This document shows, piece by piece, positions 1 to 12,456 of a stretch of 64,000 bases of DNA. Numbering within the stretch: position 1 is the first letter of the stretch; each line of letters opens with the position of its first letter. Location of the stretch: positions 109,246,711-109,310,710 of the forward strand of contig CM041295.1 in assembly GCA_023052935.1 (NCBI GenBank), in the 5' to 3' direction. The stretch comes from Piezodorus guildinii. Lineage: Eukaryota; Arthropoda; Insecta; Hemiptera; Pentatomidae. Position numbers and translations under genes: made by a program. The notes beneath the pieces were generated by a model. The model worked only from the letters and a program-made list of their open reading frames with translations. It ran no database searches and had not been told where the DNA came from.

Positions 1-96
1 TTAATTAATTTTTTCAGGACATTATCTATAAACCTACATGCGGGTTTCGAGTCACTAAGACCCTGCTGAAATACCAGAATTCAGAAACAGATCGAA

Positions 97-185
97 AACA
101 GCGAGCGAAATTCGAACCCGAGACCCGGACAAAAAAAAGCAGATTACAAAAAAATAAAAAAATCTTCCAACGGAGGTAGGTACCA
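97..185. repeat. Direct repeat, copy 1 (LINE tail / tRNA-like motif)
   Basis: This block contains an 'attcgaaccc' motif resembling the B box of a tRNA promoter read in reverse, an A-rich stretch and a conserved end 'ccaacggaggtaggtacc'. It recurs in the same order and orientation at 524-617. The two copies bracket a LINE 3' end, so they are probably the tails of two tandem or successive insertions of the same family. Confidence 0.55.
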
Positions 186-199
186 ATACAGGTCGCAGG

Positions 200-515
200 A
201 AAAACGAGAAGAGACCGCGTAAGAAATGAAGGGATTAGAGCGGAGGTGAAAATTCGTGCGCAGAAAACCACCCTCGAGAAGCGACAGCTAAAATGGTTCT
301 CGGCCATGGTTGTCGAATAAATGAGGACCGCGAACCCAGAAAAGTGTTGAAAGCTCAACCCACTTCAAAGAGTCCGCGCGGTAGGCCTAGGGTTTTATAT
401 GACGGATATATCCTGAGGATCGGAGGGAAAAAGATTCCAGGAACTAAAACAGTTCTGCAGAAATCGTGAAGCTTGGCAACGTCCACGCTGGTAAATGGAC
501 ATAGGAGGAATTTAA
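200..515 (+). mobile_element. RTE-like LINE, C-terminal end (decayed)
   Basis: Translation with one frame change gives the tail typical of RTE-like LINE polyproteins. First comes a block starting RVRNEGIRAEV and running to RQLKWFSAM, like the family's 'RLKWFGHV' block. It is followed by a basic SPRGRPRVLYDG segment, like the common 'GRPR..W.D' segment. Frame changes and stops show that it is dead. The reverse strand holds a 110-residue open frame over the same DNA, which is a shadow. Only the last part of the element is present, as expected of a 5'-truncated LINE. Confidence 0.6.
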
Positions 516-523
516 AGATAAAG

Positions 524-617
524 ACAGCGAGCGAGATTCGAACCCGGAACCTGGACAAAAAAAAAGCTAATTAAAGAAAAAAAATTTCCCAACGGAGGTA
601 GGTACCCTTACAGGTTT
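524..617. repeat. Direct repeat, copy 2 (LINE tail / tRNA-like motif)
   Basis: Second copy of the 97-185 block: 'gagattcgaaccc', an A-rich run, then 'ccaacggaggtaggtaccc' and 'ttacaggt'. It follows directly on the LINE C-terminal coding remnant and so looks like that element's 3' untranslated end. Confidence 0.55.
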
Positions 618-1535
618 AGACAATATTAAATATTTCTCTAGCCTCACAGTACCACGCAGGAGTAAGGAATTGGGGACAAATTTAGATCACGATGTAAGGT
701 GTTAAAGAAAAAATGAACATTTTCTAGGATCAATGCAAATACGTTTAATGAAGCAAAAATCAAAATGGTTTTTCAGGTCCGAACGGATTTTTAAAAATTA
801 ACTATTGGCCTGAAAATAAATTTTATATGCTTGTTCAATTCGAAAAGTTTACTTTTTCAAACGTGGGTTACTTTTGAAATATGTTAACTTATGTAAAAGT
901 TAAAAATTTGAATCATTACGAAAAGCCAAATCAATCTTAGAGCAGGAGTTGAAGCTATTTATTATCATCGACTTCATTTTTAATGGCAATAACATGAACA
1001 AATTTTGAATTATTTTCTTATTTCGATGAAAATAAACATAACATAACCCATTCCGGAATTCACAAAATATTTAATATGGCAAAAGAAAATATGGAGAATA
1101 TAAAAATTTAATAATCCTAGAAATGAAATTCCCTTTTTTTTTTATACCGAATATGGTCAAAAATGCCTAATATAACGTAATTTATATACAACTTTATTTT
1201 ACTTTATATAGCTTATTTCAAAATTCATATTTATTTTTCAGTCAAATTGATATTTTTTTTTCAGTTAAATTAATATTTTAACAATAAAATTAATATTTTA
1301 ACAATAAAATTAATATTTTTTTAAAAATCAACTTCATAATACCTTGAACCCATTTTTCCTATAAAGTACTAAACCTTTTAAAATTATGTTGTTGTTTATT
1401 CATTTAACATAGATTTATGATGCTTCTGATAATCCGACAGCGGGAGTCCTAAATGTTGCCTAACTTTAATAAGGATAAGGAACTTTAACGATTTCTTGAC
1501 ATTGAACAGTTTCGAGACACATTTTACGTCACCTC
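618..1535. other. AT-rich stretch with a short tandem repeat
   Basis: No gene seen. A 20-base unit (aataaaattaatattttaac) is repeated about two to three times near 1278-1320. The rest is unique-looking AT-rich DNA. Confidence 0.5.
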
Positions 1536-1539
1536 CGAA

Positions 1540-1645
1540 GGACGGCATAGCATAGAGATTTTTTTACTAACTCAAAAAAATCCTATGGCCATCTGCCGGG
1601 TTTAAACCCGCGAACTCTAGCATCCCCTTAACCCCTTACATGAAT
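1540..1645 (-). mobile_element. Degenerate tRNA-derived SINE remnant
   Basis: The order 'cctatggccatctgccgggtttaaaccc' resembles the 'ttctgccatagccgggattcgaaccc' core of the intact SINE at 20693-21007. The B-box-like 'GGTTTAAACCC' would be read on the minus strand. No A box is convincing and no target duplication was found, so this is at best a remnant. Confidence 0.35.
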
Positions 1646-4600
1646 TAGTATACCAAGGTCATGTGTGGTGCAGAGGAAACTTCATTAAATTAACTGTATA
1701 AAATGGGATTAAGAAATTATAAAATTGATTGAAAACATTATGAAGAAATTGGTTAAAAAAAATTATGAATTTGACTGAAAAAATCTATACTCACAGAAGA
1801 ATCCTTATATTTCAAGGAAGCGATAGACAATAAGAATAATTGGGACTTACGAATAATCGAGGTTTTTAATTACATTAAATTATTGTCATTATGGAATAAC
1901 CGTATAACGGTGGGGAACCTAAAAAAAAACAAAAAACAGAGACGGTGATTTTCGGGACAAAGGACAGGTCCTTTCCTTTTTGTAAACAAATTTTTTAAGG
2001 GGAGACTAATCTTTTTCTTTGGTTACTAAACTTCATTATTAAAAAGAATAAACTAAAATTCTAACCGGCATCCAAAAAAGTTGAAAATAACCCTAAATAT
2101 AAATTATAATACAGATAAAAATGAGAGAAATTGAGAAAAATGAATGATAAAAATGAATAAATGGCTTTAAACTTTATAAACACGATAGAATGGTAATGAG
2201 AAATCAGAACGATAGATGTAATGAACCAATAAATTAAAAATGACACATAAACTAAGTAAACCGTAAAGATAATAATAATAAATAAATGACAATATTTAAT
2301 ATAGAATTATTTACTCACTAACAACGTACCGTACAACAGCGGAAGGCAGACTGACTTTCAAAGTGGTAAACAAAATCTGTACGGATTGTTGGAGAGAGTG
2401 GGGGTTCGGTAGGTTTCTAAAGTATTTTCCGGGAACTTATTCAAAATAACTTTGATCAATTCAAATGAAAATAACGTTAAGCACAATTTTCGCTTTACTT
2501 TATTATGCTGTAAATAAATAGAAATCAATCGTAGTCAATAAAGTTTAATAATAATAAATTTCTTGCTAGAAGAGTACACTAATTTGGCCAAAAAGTATAT
2601 ACTTTATAATGATCTTATTTTGAAACAGAAAAAAAAAAAAAAATAAATAGAATGTCCAAAATCTTCCAAATAATTTGAGACTACTTAATTAGTATATCAG
2701 TCATTTTAATTTAGATTAGAATGAAACCTACATCATATTAAATACCATTAAATTAATTGTATATAATTAGTAATATTTTTTATATATTGAACATATTTGT
2801 TTATTTATTTATTAAATATATTTGGGCTAAGAATTTTTTAGCCCGGGTAACTACGGAGACACATTAGCTAAGCTAAGCGTTTGGGAGTTTTAAACCAAGA
2901 GTTGACGTTTCTTAACATTCGGTTTAGATAATGTTTATTTTAAAATAATATAAAGAATCTGTTGCGCGCAACTTATGACTTGCGTTGATAAAATAAATTT
3001 AAAAATTTTCAAATACATTTATCTACTAGATGATAACAACAAGGACAGGGCTGGTCAGCCTATAATAGTTTTAATTTTTATTTTACTCAATTATGACAAA
3101 ATATATATCTATATATTGTATAGAGTGTATAAAGGAGTATAAAGAGATCCCTTGAGAATGGCAAAGAGCCGAAACGTAGGGACAAAAAATAAGAAAATAA
3201 AATAAGTTGAATGAAAAGGATCATTTTAATTAAAGGAACCTAATAATACAATTATTCATTCAAACTAATCTTAATTGTAATAAAAATTAATTATTTATTC
3301 TGTTAATTTAGTGGGGGATGGGGGGGAGGGTCACTAGGCTATAATCTATCCTCCTGGGACAGATTATCAAGATAAATATAAGATCATCAGCATAAATAGC
3401 TTGCTTATACTTGTGTTTTCTGAGAATGAACTAGAAAAAAGACAATCCCTCCCCTCACCGCCCCTTCATCTAAAAATAAATTAAATATGGTTTGAGATAT
3501 GTAAAAATAAAATATAGTTTGTAAATATATAGTATTCCTGCATGAACTGAACTTAATTATGAAGCATGTTCATAACTTTATAACCAATCCTATTAGTATC
3601 GTGCTTAGCGGTGCATAAACGTTTATGCCCTGGTGTATATACATCTCTCTATGTCCATTCACGAGTTCAAGGACAGCGGTTCTAAATGCAATGGACCCGC
3701 GCTAAACACTCCCGTTCCTCCCATAACCCATTAGTTGATGGGTAACTAAATTCAAACGCAATTAAACATTATTATAATATTTATGTTTGATATATAGATT
3801 GAAATTAATTTAAATTAGCAATCCCTCACTCCTCAAAGTTTAAAAGTCACAGGCTCTAATTATTAATTATCCACGAATTCAAAATATCCCGAGTTGATTT
3901 TATGATAAACAAAGATTATGTCCATATAAACGAATTATACTTTTTAATACTTTCGAACTAATAGAATAAAATTATAAGCTTTAACAATTACTATTATCAT
4001 ACAAATTAACAGTAAACAATATATATTAAAAGACTAGATTTGATTGATAGATAAACATTTGATAGATAGATAAAAAATAAAATAGGTAAATATTTTCAAA
4101 TAACTTCTTACCATATATACGACGAAAATATGAGTTTTTTGAACAATTAAGTTTGATTGGGATGAAGGATGGTAGAAGTCAGTATTTGTAGAAGTATTTA
4201 TAGTCCAATATAAGTGCACTTAGGGCTTGCACAAACAAACATTTCTCTTAAATTAGCAATTTCTTTTTTTTACGACAGCTACAATCGCTAGGTAGATAAT
4301 TCAATCGGATATTTACTACCAAAGCCTTCAATTATTTTTATTTTTTAACTATCAGATACAATGGCGGTATTTTATTATAATAAGACTATTTATTTGTAGT
4401 ATTTTTTAAATGCATTATAAGAGGAGGGTGCGTTTATGCTGCAAGCGTTTTGTGGGCTGAAGCGGTAGTGGGTTCTATATAATTCTAGTAACACGCTACC
4501 GCGTCAGCCCTCAAAATGTATGTCAAAATGAATAACCGGGCCCTTACAGTTGGCCAGGCAAGTCCATCGGACTTGGCCGGAAGGAACATACAAGAAAATT

Positions 4601-5389
4601 CCACCGACCAGACGGATCTATACCAAAGCTTGTGAAACGTGGTCATTTACTCTGAAGGAAGGATGGAGAACCCTTTAAGGTTTTCTAGAATAAGATTTTA
4701 TTTAACTTTTGGTCCAAAGGGGAAATACTGGAGGATTAAGAAGGCTACAAAACGCGGTAGTACGGATTTTGCACCCCAATAGAATGAATATGTCATTGTA
4801 ACGCCGAATGGCTTGCGAATTCATCCAGAAATTTGAGGATCTCAGATATTCATGGAATTTGGTACGATGAATCCTTTCATGTAGTTAGGATGACATACAA
4901 AAGTTTAGTATTCTATCTTAACTAGTTTTTAATTAAGAGCCACCCAAACTTTTGCGTTATCATAACCTCGGCGTTCCCAGAGTAGCTGGGCTTACTCAAA
5001 GAAATAAAATTGTCCTATTGTTATTTTTCAATCAAACAACACGAACAATTCAGGTTATATGAAGTTTATTATTGGAATAAATAAATCCATGATACACCAA
5101 TAATTAGTAGGGAAAAAAAAGGATCATGTATAAAAATATAAAGCAAAATGAATGGTTTCAAAAAAAAAATAATATGAACCAAAGGCGGAATGTCAATTGA
5201 AAAAATAAACATTTTAGAGAACGTATTATATTATATTAGCTACCTGGTGCAATTATGGGATTTTACTAGCTTACTATTTATTTTAAATTAACAAAGATTT
5301 CACTTAAACTATGGGCACTTAAGAAAACATATATTATGAATCAAATAAAATTATTTAAGCAAAAGCCCTCTCACCTAAACCTCTTGTAC
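1646..5389. other. Gene-poor AT-rich DNA
   Basis: No coding region could be supported. The stretch has a G-run segment near 3310-3330, a 'cccttgagaatggcaaagag..gccgaaacg' motif at 3150-3175 that recurs in inverted form near 58010-58045, and a moderately GC-rich block near 4430-4600 of unknown nature. The small open frames here have no recognisable motif. Confidence 0.5.
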
Positions 5390-5500
5390 ACTTACTAGCT
5401 TCAACCCATTTGACTTTTTAGCAATTCGTTCTTCACCTTTACAAGCCTCTACGAGCTGCCGCGATGCTATCAGCTCAATTATTTTGCTGGGATGCAAGCT
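5390..5500 (-). mobile_element. RTE-like LINE C-terminal fragment
   Basis: On the minus strand this reads IIELIASRQL followed by a GEERIAKK segment. The same order (IIELIASRRLKW then GEERIPRK) occurs in the better preserved LINE end at 31909-32121. It is only about 100 bases, with no tail recognised. Confidence 0.45.
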
Positions 5501-8094
5501 GCGTTCTACGCTGTGTAACTTTCCAAATTCTAAAGTGGAGTCATCCCTCTTCAAATTAAATATTTACCACAGAAGCCTATTCTTAAAAACCTTAGCGACC
5601 ACGTTGCACACCAACCGCATAAAATACAGCATAAAACCGTCGGAATAATAGATCTAATATAACCTTTACATTTCTTCACAAAAGCCATGAACTAAGTGAT
5701 TATGTAACTGAAAAATTTCCCACGCGTCTTTATTTCGTTTTTATCTAGTTACCATACATAAAAACTAAATATTCACAATGCTCCACATGTTCAAACGTAT
5801 ATCCTGACGTATATCACTGAAATCATTACAGATTTTATTATCTTATCCCTTTACTGGTTTTCATCCAAGTAATTGTCATCAATGTACATTAAGAACGATA
5901 GAACTACCTACAATAATGATCCTGGACCCAACCGTTCGATTTCAAACGAATAAACTTGATCAGGCAGATGGAGTGGAAAAGGAGAAAAGAGAGATATATA
6001 CGAGAAATGCACCCCTTTCCTAAAATAAAAGTTCCACAGGGCACAGTTTTCGCTGGGCGACAAAAGGACACAAGTCCCGCTGAACGATCCCTAGCAGCAT
6101 AGGGAGCTTTCTGGAAGGCCTAGGTATCAATATCTCAGATACAGTGGTGTTAACTGAGAGTATAATTTTAGACCCCCTTAGTATTACTTTAGAACATCGG
6201 CTGCGCATAAATTAAAGTTAATGTCTAACTAATTTAAAGATAAAGGAAAACTGTAAAATATAGAAACTTAATTTATATAACAATAAGTCCGTTGTGGATT
6301 GACTCATAAGCTGTGACGAGCATCCTTATGTTTCTGGGCAGCATTGCCAAGAAAAAAAGCAGTTCTCTCTTCCGTGCCATGAAGAAAGCTGATAATCTAA
6401 GTAGGGAATTTAAAATTTATTTTCAACAGTTAACGGGTCATTAATGAAGCGTCAAAAACAGAGAAAGTTTTTAGGTGCCCGCACCAGGTTTTTTTTTTAT
6501 CATTCTTTTAAGACAAGGTAGAGGACCTAAATAGTATGGTTTGCAAATGAGATCAATCCATGGAGCCTATTTGGAGGGTACCAGCAACTGAGCCAATAAC
6601 GTGAGGATAGCCAGAGGGTGCGATGCCATGCATTGCCTTGGTTAAAGTGAATTTGACATTAGTTCCAGACGGTCGATTCTTCCGCCTCCAAGCACTCATA
6701 TTGAAATTGGTTTCCGAGGGAGAATCCACATCTAGAATTATCCATATCCTACTTCCAAGGAAATCAAACCCGATTGATTCCTATCGGCTACGTGCATTAA
6801 ATTTCATCTGTTGATCGCATGTCGCTACAACATGTATGAAAAAGAAAATTAAGAAATTAAATCCATGACATGATTGACACTTGGGTAGAAGCCGCAATAT
6901 CCTGTACCTTTGCCTAGACTAATTGCGTCCATGGGAAAGTTTATTTTTATTTATATATTTTTTTATTGAGGGGGGGGGGGAGGAAGAGGGATTATGGACT
7001 TCTCGTGAGTAAGGATTCTTTTTGGGAGCCGAACAATGTAATTACGTTATGCCAACTCACAGTATTAACGAGTATTTAGTATATGTTATAGTACTTTTAA
7101 AAAAGTATAGTTTAGTATTTTTAAGGACTCCTGCTTTTTGTTTTTTTCCTTCACCAATAAAATCGTATGATTTCAAGATAAAAATAGATAAATAGTTGAT
7201 AAAGCATTAGTTAAAATTTACATTACTTGAAATAACTAACACGCTTCATAATTCTAGTGGAAAGGAGGATAAAAAATCCTTAGTTACGCCGTCCTTCGGA
7301 GAGGACGTAAAAAGGTGGTCCCAAGCCAATGCGATGTCAGGTACTCAGGTCAAGATCCCTATCCTGATTAAACCTGGATAGGCAAAATTTAGGACTACCA
7401 TTGTAGCATCGTCCGATTAGCCAAAGTAGCCTAAAGTGACGTTAAATAAACAAACATCTATTGGAAAGGGCCACTTAAGGGCCAATATCAATTACTAGTG
7501 ATTCCAAATTTTTAGAAATGGAAGGATATTCACTGGCTCAAGAGACATAGGATTGGGGAGTAGAGGAGGGGAGTGCAACTGTTCAATTTCTTGGGGTGCA
7601 CCGCTAAAACCCTAGCAACATAATTATCGAATTTGATACAGTCAACTAAGTAACAGTTAACGTATCAGTGCTAGAGGGGCTTTTAACTTTTTAATCCACT
7701 GTTCTTGTCTTATGATCCAAGAAAATTCCGAATATCCTAAAAAAGAAAGATAAAGAAGGGGGGGGAATAAAATACAAAGGAAAATAACTTAAATAAATTG
7801 AGGGTAAATATTTAGTTGGTGGACTGTTTTTATCTTCATTTAAATACATATAAATGATAAGGACCCCATATGTGTAGCATGGATTTTATGAGATTTGTTT
7901 TAGGTGAATCTAGATTTTATACGATATTATTGGATTGTGTACGAGAAATAGAGAGTACGGTCAACGCGTCTCACCCAGGTTTATAAATTCCATCCTTCCA
8001 TTAGGATTTATGGCTTGAGTACAGTTTTAAGAAAACCTAGATTATTCATGACTTCGGCGCCGTTTTTTATGGTCCAATTTCAAATGGATTGCCC

Positions 8095-8097
<3 letters not shown>
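5501..8097. other. AT-rich DNA without recognisable genes
   Basis: No coding region seen. A G-run lies near 6969-6980 and another near 7757-7765. The block at 7270-7450 (ggacgtaaaaaggtggtccc onward) is less AT-rich and may be old repeat DNA. Confidence 0.45.

Positions 8098-8139
<42 letters not shown>
8098..8139 (+). repeat. Poly(A) tract, about 42 bases
   Basis: An uninterrupted run of A follows 'gattgcccctt'. Its length fits a young retrotransposon tail, but no element was recognised immediately upstream, so it may simply be a mononucleotide repeat. Confidence 0.6.
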
Positions 8140-8142
<3 letters not shown>

Positions 8143-8195
8143 CTTCTAGTGTTGGGTTTCTATGCCGTGGAAGGAGGCGATTAGAGGTATCAAAG

Positions 8196-8335
8196 AGTGG
8201 GTGTGTGCCAGGAGGGTTTACCTATCTTAGGGTCACCTTGGAGAATAAGAGAACAAAAAATATTCTGCAACTGCCGGATTCAAACCTGTTGCAGGACAGC
8301 AGTAGTCCGGCGGGCCCCCACACCACTCCCTCTCT
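8196..8335 (-). mobile_element. tRNA-derived SINE, diverged copy
   Basis: It contains in order 'ccaggagggt', 'cttagggtcacc', 'aatattctgc', 'gccggattcaaac', 'acagcagtag' and 'ccactccctc'. This is the same order as in the full-length SINE at 20693-21007. The tRNA-like head is toward the high coordinate, so the element is on the minus strand. It is diverged and no target duplication was found. Confidence 0.6.
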
Positions 8336-8420
8336 TAATTGAAAAAAATAGGCACAAATTAAAATATAAATTTTTATGACAACCATATATATCAACGATA
8401 AGCATAATCCCTGCTCCATG
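8298..8420. repeat. Repeat shared with 8998-9120, copy 1
   Basis: Both copies run from 'gcagtagt(c/t)cgg(c/t)ggg' through 'aaaataggcacaaat' to 'at(a/c)tatca(a/g)c(g/a)ataagcata'. The shared segment starts within the SINE head and continues beyond it, so the SINE sits in, or carries, a longer repeated unit. Confidence 0.55.
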
Positions 8421-8772
8421 ATAAGCAGATAAAACTAGAAAGTTGAGTGTTCATTAGCAAGTTTAATACGGAGAGGCCGAGCCGTCAACGCTAACCTCGC
8501 GTTGTTTTATTAAAACTGTGCAGAAAGTTGTTTACAGTCCGCATCCCAACGAGAAATACTACACTTTCTGCCTGCATTATAACTTCGAGACCAGGCGGGA
8601 TAGTCAATTAGGATTTTAACATTATTAACTTCAGGAACATAGGGAATATAACTAACTTCTTAACAATGGATAGGGTGGTTAAAGGATAAAATATTTACGT
8701 TCCGGGAAATTATAATTGGCAGAGGGAGTTTGCTGACACGCTTAAACATAAGTAAATGAGAGTTTTGGATAC

Positions 8773-8773
<1 letters not shown>

Positions 8774-8859
<86 letters not shown>

Positions 8860-8860
8860 A
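8774..8860. repeat. (TA)n microsatellite followed by poly(T)
   Basis: Alternating TA for about 70 bases with one AATA interruption, then a T run. This produces a meaningless Tyr/Ile open frame on the minus strand. Confidence 0.9.
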
Positions 8861-8997
8861 TAACTGTGCAATTGCAATAGAAAAGATTCTAAAACTGCAT
8901 AATCCTCCATTTCTAGATGGAGGCTTCCACCTAACGTATCTCCTCGATAGCCACTATGTCTACAGATTATTCATCTTCATTGGGCTAGAAGCACATG

Positions 8998-9120
8998 ATA
9001 GCAGTAGTTCGGTGGGCTGCCATACCGCTCCCCTTCTGAATTTAAAAATAGGCACAAATGAAATTGTTTATGACATATCCATATCTATCAGCAATAAGCA
9101 TAAACCCTACTTCAGGAAAA
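8998..9120. repeat. Repeat shared with 8298-8420, copy 2
   Basis: Homologous in order and orientation to 8298-8420, with mismatches throughout. Not coding. Confidence 0.55.
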
Positions 9121-9879
9121 CAGGCATTTCAAAATCTAAAGAATGGCGTGTACTGATAGCTTATTTACATTTATTGGCCTTTTTATTCAATCAAATCCGC
9201 CTAACCATTATTAGATAATAACGTATTAGGAACAACTTTTTAGAAATGTAAATTTAGAGCAATAATATAAACAAAAAAAACAACAACATAATAATAATAT
9301 GATGCAGTGGCCAACAGGGAAGCAATTAGGGCATGAAATTGCCAATTAAGCCAGATTAGTAGGCATAAAGGTTGAGGGTTCAGTAGGAAATTCAGATTTT
9401 TGATATAGTGTTTTTTAGCGAATACTCCCTTTTTCCAAATATGAAATATGTTCATAATTTACCTTACTCTAAGAGGAATCGTATTGATGGTCTCGAGAGT
9501 ACTTCTCCCCCTCCATGTTCTTTTCAGAAGTCGGCAGAAACATATTTTGAAAGTCCGTCCACAATGTAGCAATGCATAATAGTAAAAAAGTAATTATAGT
9601 TGTGTTGGAAGGGGAGGGGTATCAAGAAAAATGTCAATGAAATAGGAATAGTAAGGTAATTTAGACAGTCATACTTTATTATTAAAACCCTTGGGTCCTG
9701 CCGATTTGGGTGACCAAATTTTTAATTTTTACTATCTTTTTTTTTTTTAAGTTTCCACACATTTTTTATTAATAGAAATAATTATTTTAGCCGAAAAACC
9801 TCCTTAATATATAAAAAAAAATATTTTAATTTTATTTGAAACAATGCTTATTAGCTAATTGTTATTTGGCCTCGCGCGG
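9121..9879. other. AT-rich DNA
   Basis: No gene seen. The segment at 9609-9640 (ggggaggggtatcaa) resembles 21790-21810, and 'gggtgaccaaattttta' near 9706 resembles the terminal repeat of the element at 21749-22701. A rearranged fragment of that family may be present. Confidence 0.35.
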
Positions 9880-10990
9880 ATCTCATTACCGCGTATAGGG
9901 AGCGTCCCACGGGTGGCAGATGTAGGGATGGTCGGTGGAATTTCCTCCCGGCAAAGTTCGATAGAATCGCTGACCAACAATAAGAACGGCCTTCCAGGCT
10001 TGCTGGAGGGTGTGACGTAGGTTCGAACGCCTTCTCACATATTTTAGTTCACAAAATACCACTAACAGTCATCGATTCATCTGAGGTGAAACGCTCATTA
10101 TCCGGAGATAAACAAGTCCCCCGTTCGGGTCTTCGGGTGGGGCTGCTTCAAGGGATTCATGGCGCGAGATGAAAATACGAGATCTAGCAATAGGGACGTG
10201 GAACGTTAGAAGTTTAAATGCGGCAGGTGGGTTAGAGTCGATCGCGAATGAAGTTAAGGGGTACCGTTTTGATATCGTTGCATTAAAAGAGGTTTTCTGG
10301 ACTGGAGGGGGTTCCTGACAGGAAGAAAGTATACAATTTGGTACGGGAGGGCCTTAATTATTGTTTAGATACCGGGTTTCTGATTAGGAATAAATTTCTA
10401 TCTGCATTAAGGGACGTATCGTTCTTTAGTGAAAGAATATAGGTTGCTATATTTCAAGGTCGTTGGTTTAAAATCGCGTTTATAAACATTCGTTCTCCTA
10501 CCGAACAAAGTGATGATGAAGTAAAATGCGAATTTTATGATAAACTAGAGTCGGTTTACGATAAGTTACCGCAAACGCAAAGTTTGGAAGGGTCCTAAAA
10601 TCGGTAAAGAAAGTTTGCCCGAATATAGTAATGGTTATGGGACCCCGCTGATAAAACTTTGCCATTTCGAAAAACCTAGTAATCAAAATTTATCTGTTTA
10701 AACATAAGGATACGTGAATAATGCCGGATGGACAAACGCGGAATCAAATCGATCATGTTTTAGTACAAAACAGATGGCAAAGTAGCATAATGAAAGTAGG
10801 ACCGTATCGTGGTGCAGAATGCGGTTCTTATCATGAATTAGTCATCACGAAACTCCTAAAAAAAACGTTATAAAGCTGCAGGAAATGATAATATCACGAG
10901 TGAATTAATCAAGCCGTGTGGAGAAGCGGGCGTTTCCAAAATACATGTTTTAGTTAAAAAGATCTGGGAAAATGAAAAAATGGAAAGAAT
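9880..10990 (+). mobile_element. RTE-like LINE: 5' region, endonuclease and start of RT (decayed)
   Basis: A GC-richer 5' region (9880-10168) leads to an ATG at 10169. From there 49 codons read MKIRDLAIGTWNVRSLN and later FDIVALKEVFWTGGG before a stop at 10316. This is the N-terminal block of an AP-type (APE) endonuclease; the family's usual 'LQEVRW' is 'LKEVFW' here, so the catalytic Glu survives. After frame changes, MPDGQTRNQIDHVLVQ and the final block GSYHELV appear around 10720-10850. The family normally has Ser-Asp-His at the last site, so Asp is replaced by Tyr. From 10862 the beginning of the reverse transcriptase (AAGNDNITSELIK, KIHVLVKKIWENEKM) is joined closely, then homology stops. 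The element is dead; the RT continues, possibly from the same copy, at 12457. Confidence 0.75.
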
Positions 10991-12074
10991 CAATACTTTG
11001 ACGACTCCGTTAAGTGTGGCCGGGCCTTTACGCACCCAATTGAAGGAACTAAATCCTTTTTTTTTCGGTATTTATAGAATCAGTTCTGTAGATTACTTTA
11101 CACTTTTTGAAAGTTTGAAGCGTTATCCTTGAATCCTTTCTATCTACTTCAGAAAAAATTCTCTTTGGGGTAAGGCAAAAGAACTTTGGCTTACTTCCGA
11201 AAGAAAAAAAAAACCTAACATTTTAACCAATTATAAAAAGTACGAAACGGTGAACAATTTTCACGTAAGTTAAACCTGAAAATCTTCTAGCGTAAAATTT
11301 CTGCTTGCTGAAAAATTCTTTCTTTTGAATAATTTACACAATTTTTGACGATCAATCTAATGAACATTTTCTCACATTTGGATAGGAAGTTAGGAAGGCC
11401 GATAAGATGCAACAAGTTTGGAGTTATGTCCCAGCTAGTTTGGTCGCCATAATCGACTGTATCCACAGAACTATTTTTAAAAATGGTAGAAACTACTCTT
11501 CATTCGGAGTCCCGAGATCTAATCCGTTTGTAAAAGCTGTGAGGGGGGAGGGAGAGGAGGGGCTCGTGAATGGAGAACCTCCTGGGGCTCTGTAAAGAAG
11601 GTACCAAAAAATTGGAAAAATCTGCCAGTTTACCGTGATCACGACTTTATTAACTCCATAAAAGGCCGTTTGTCCTAAATATTGTACGTATCTCTATGTG
11701 TACCAAACCGAACCAACATCCCTCCATATGTTTTTCTTTTGTTTAAATAATTCCTTGTTCCGTAATCGTTATGTTCATTACAAATAAATATATCTAATTA
11801 ATATCTAAGGAATAAATAGCAGTTATACCCATCCGATAAAACGCTTGTAAGATGGATTTCAATTGATGATGATGGATGAAACAACACAATCAGACTGACC
11901 TTTAAAAAAGAAAGAATTTTTCAATCAAGTGAACAAAAGAGACAATTAAAGGCCAAAAGTTATACCCCGGTGACCTTTTGATAATAGTGGATGAAACATC
12001 ATTACCTACTTCACATTCCGAAAAAAGAAAAGAAATTATAATTAAATAATACAAATAGGTCTCTTGACAAAAAT

Positions 12075-12076
<2 letters not shown>
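10991..12076. other. AT-rich DNA between two LINE parts
   Basis: No coding similarity seen. Since LINE RT N-terminal coding stops near 10990 and RT core coding resumes at 12457, this may be DNA inserted into one LINE, but no insertion boundaries or target duplications were identified. Confidence 0.35.

Positions 12077-12127
<51 letters not shown>
12077..12127. repeat. (TA)n microsatellite
   Basis: About 50 bases of alternating TA. Confidence 0.9.
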
Positions 12128-12131
<4 letters not shown>

Positions 12132-12456
12132 AAAAGTTGGTTCTTCTATAACCTAGAAAACTGGGCTAGGCATTGGGCCACTTAGCCCTGATGAAAGACT
12201 AAAATTTTGACGAAAATCACAACAGGTCCATACCTTTTAAAACATACATAAAACATACCTTTTATTTTTCTTAAATATTTTATTTTTTACCTAATATTTT
12301 AACTTAACGATTGTTAACCTAAGATTGCTGTTTGAATCTCGTTGATATCTTTAGTTCTACTTACCTATAAACAAAACATAAGGCAAGGAAAGTATTGCGC
12401 TACTGAGAACGTTTGAGCTTAGGGTAGGTACATGTTTTAGAGTGCCCTGATTCAAA

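Noticed and set aside
26..358. 110-codon minus-strand open frame
   Set aside because: It is antisense to the LINE C-terminal remnant read on the plus strand and has no motif of its own.
8710..8910. Open frame with Tyr-Ile repeats, and the similar one at 22923-23198
   Set aside because: They are translations of (TA)n microsatellites.
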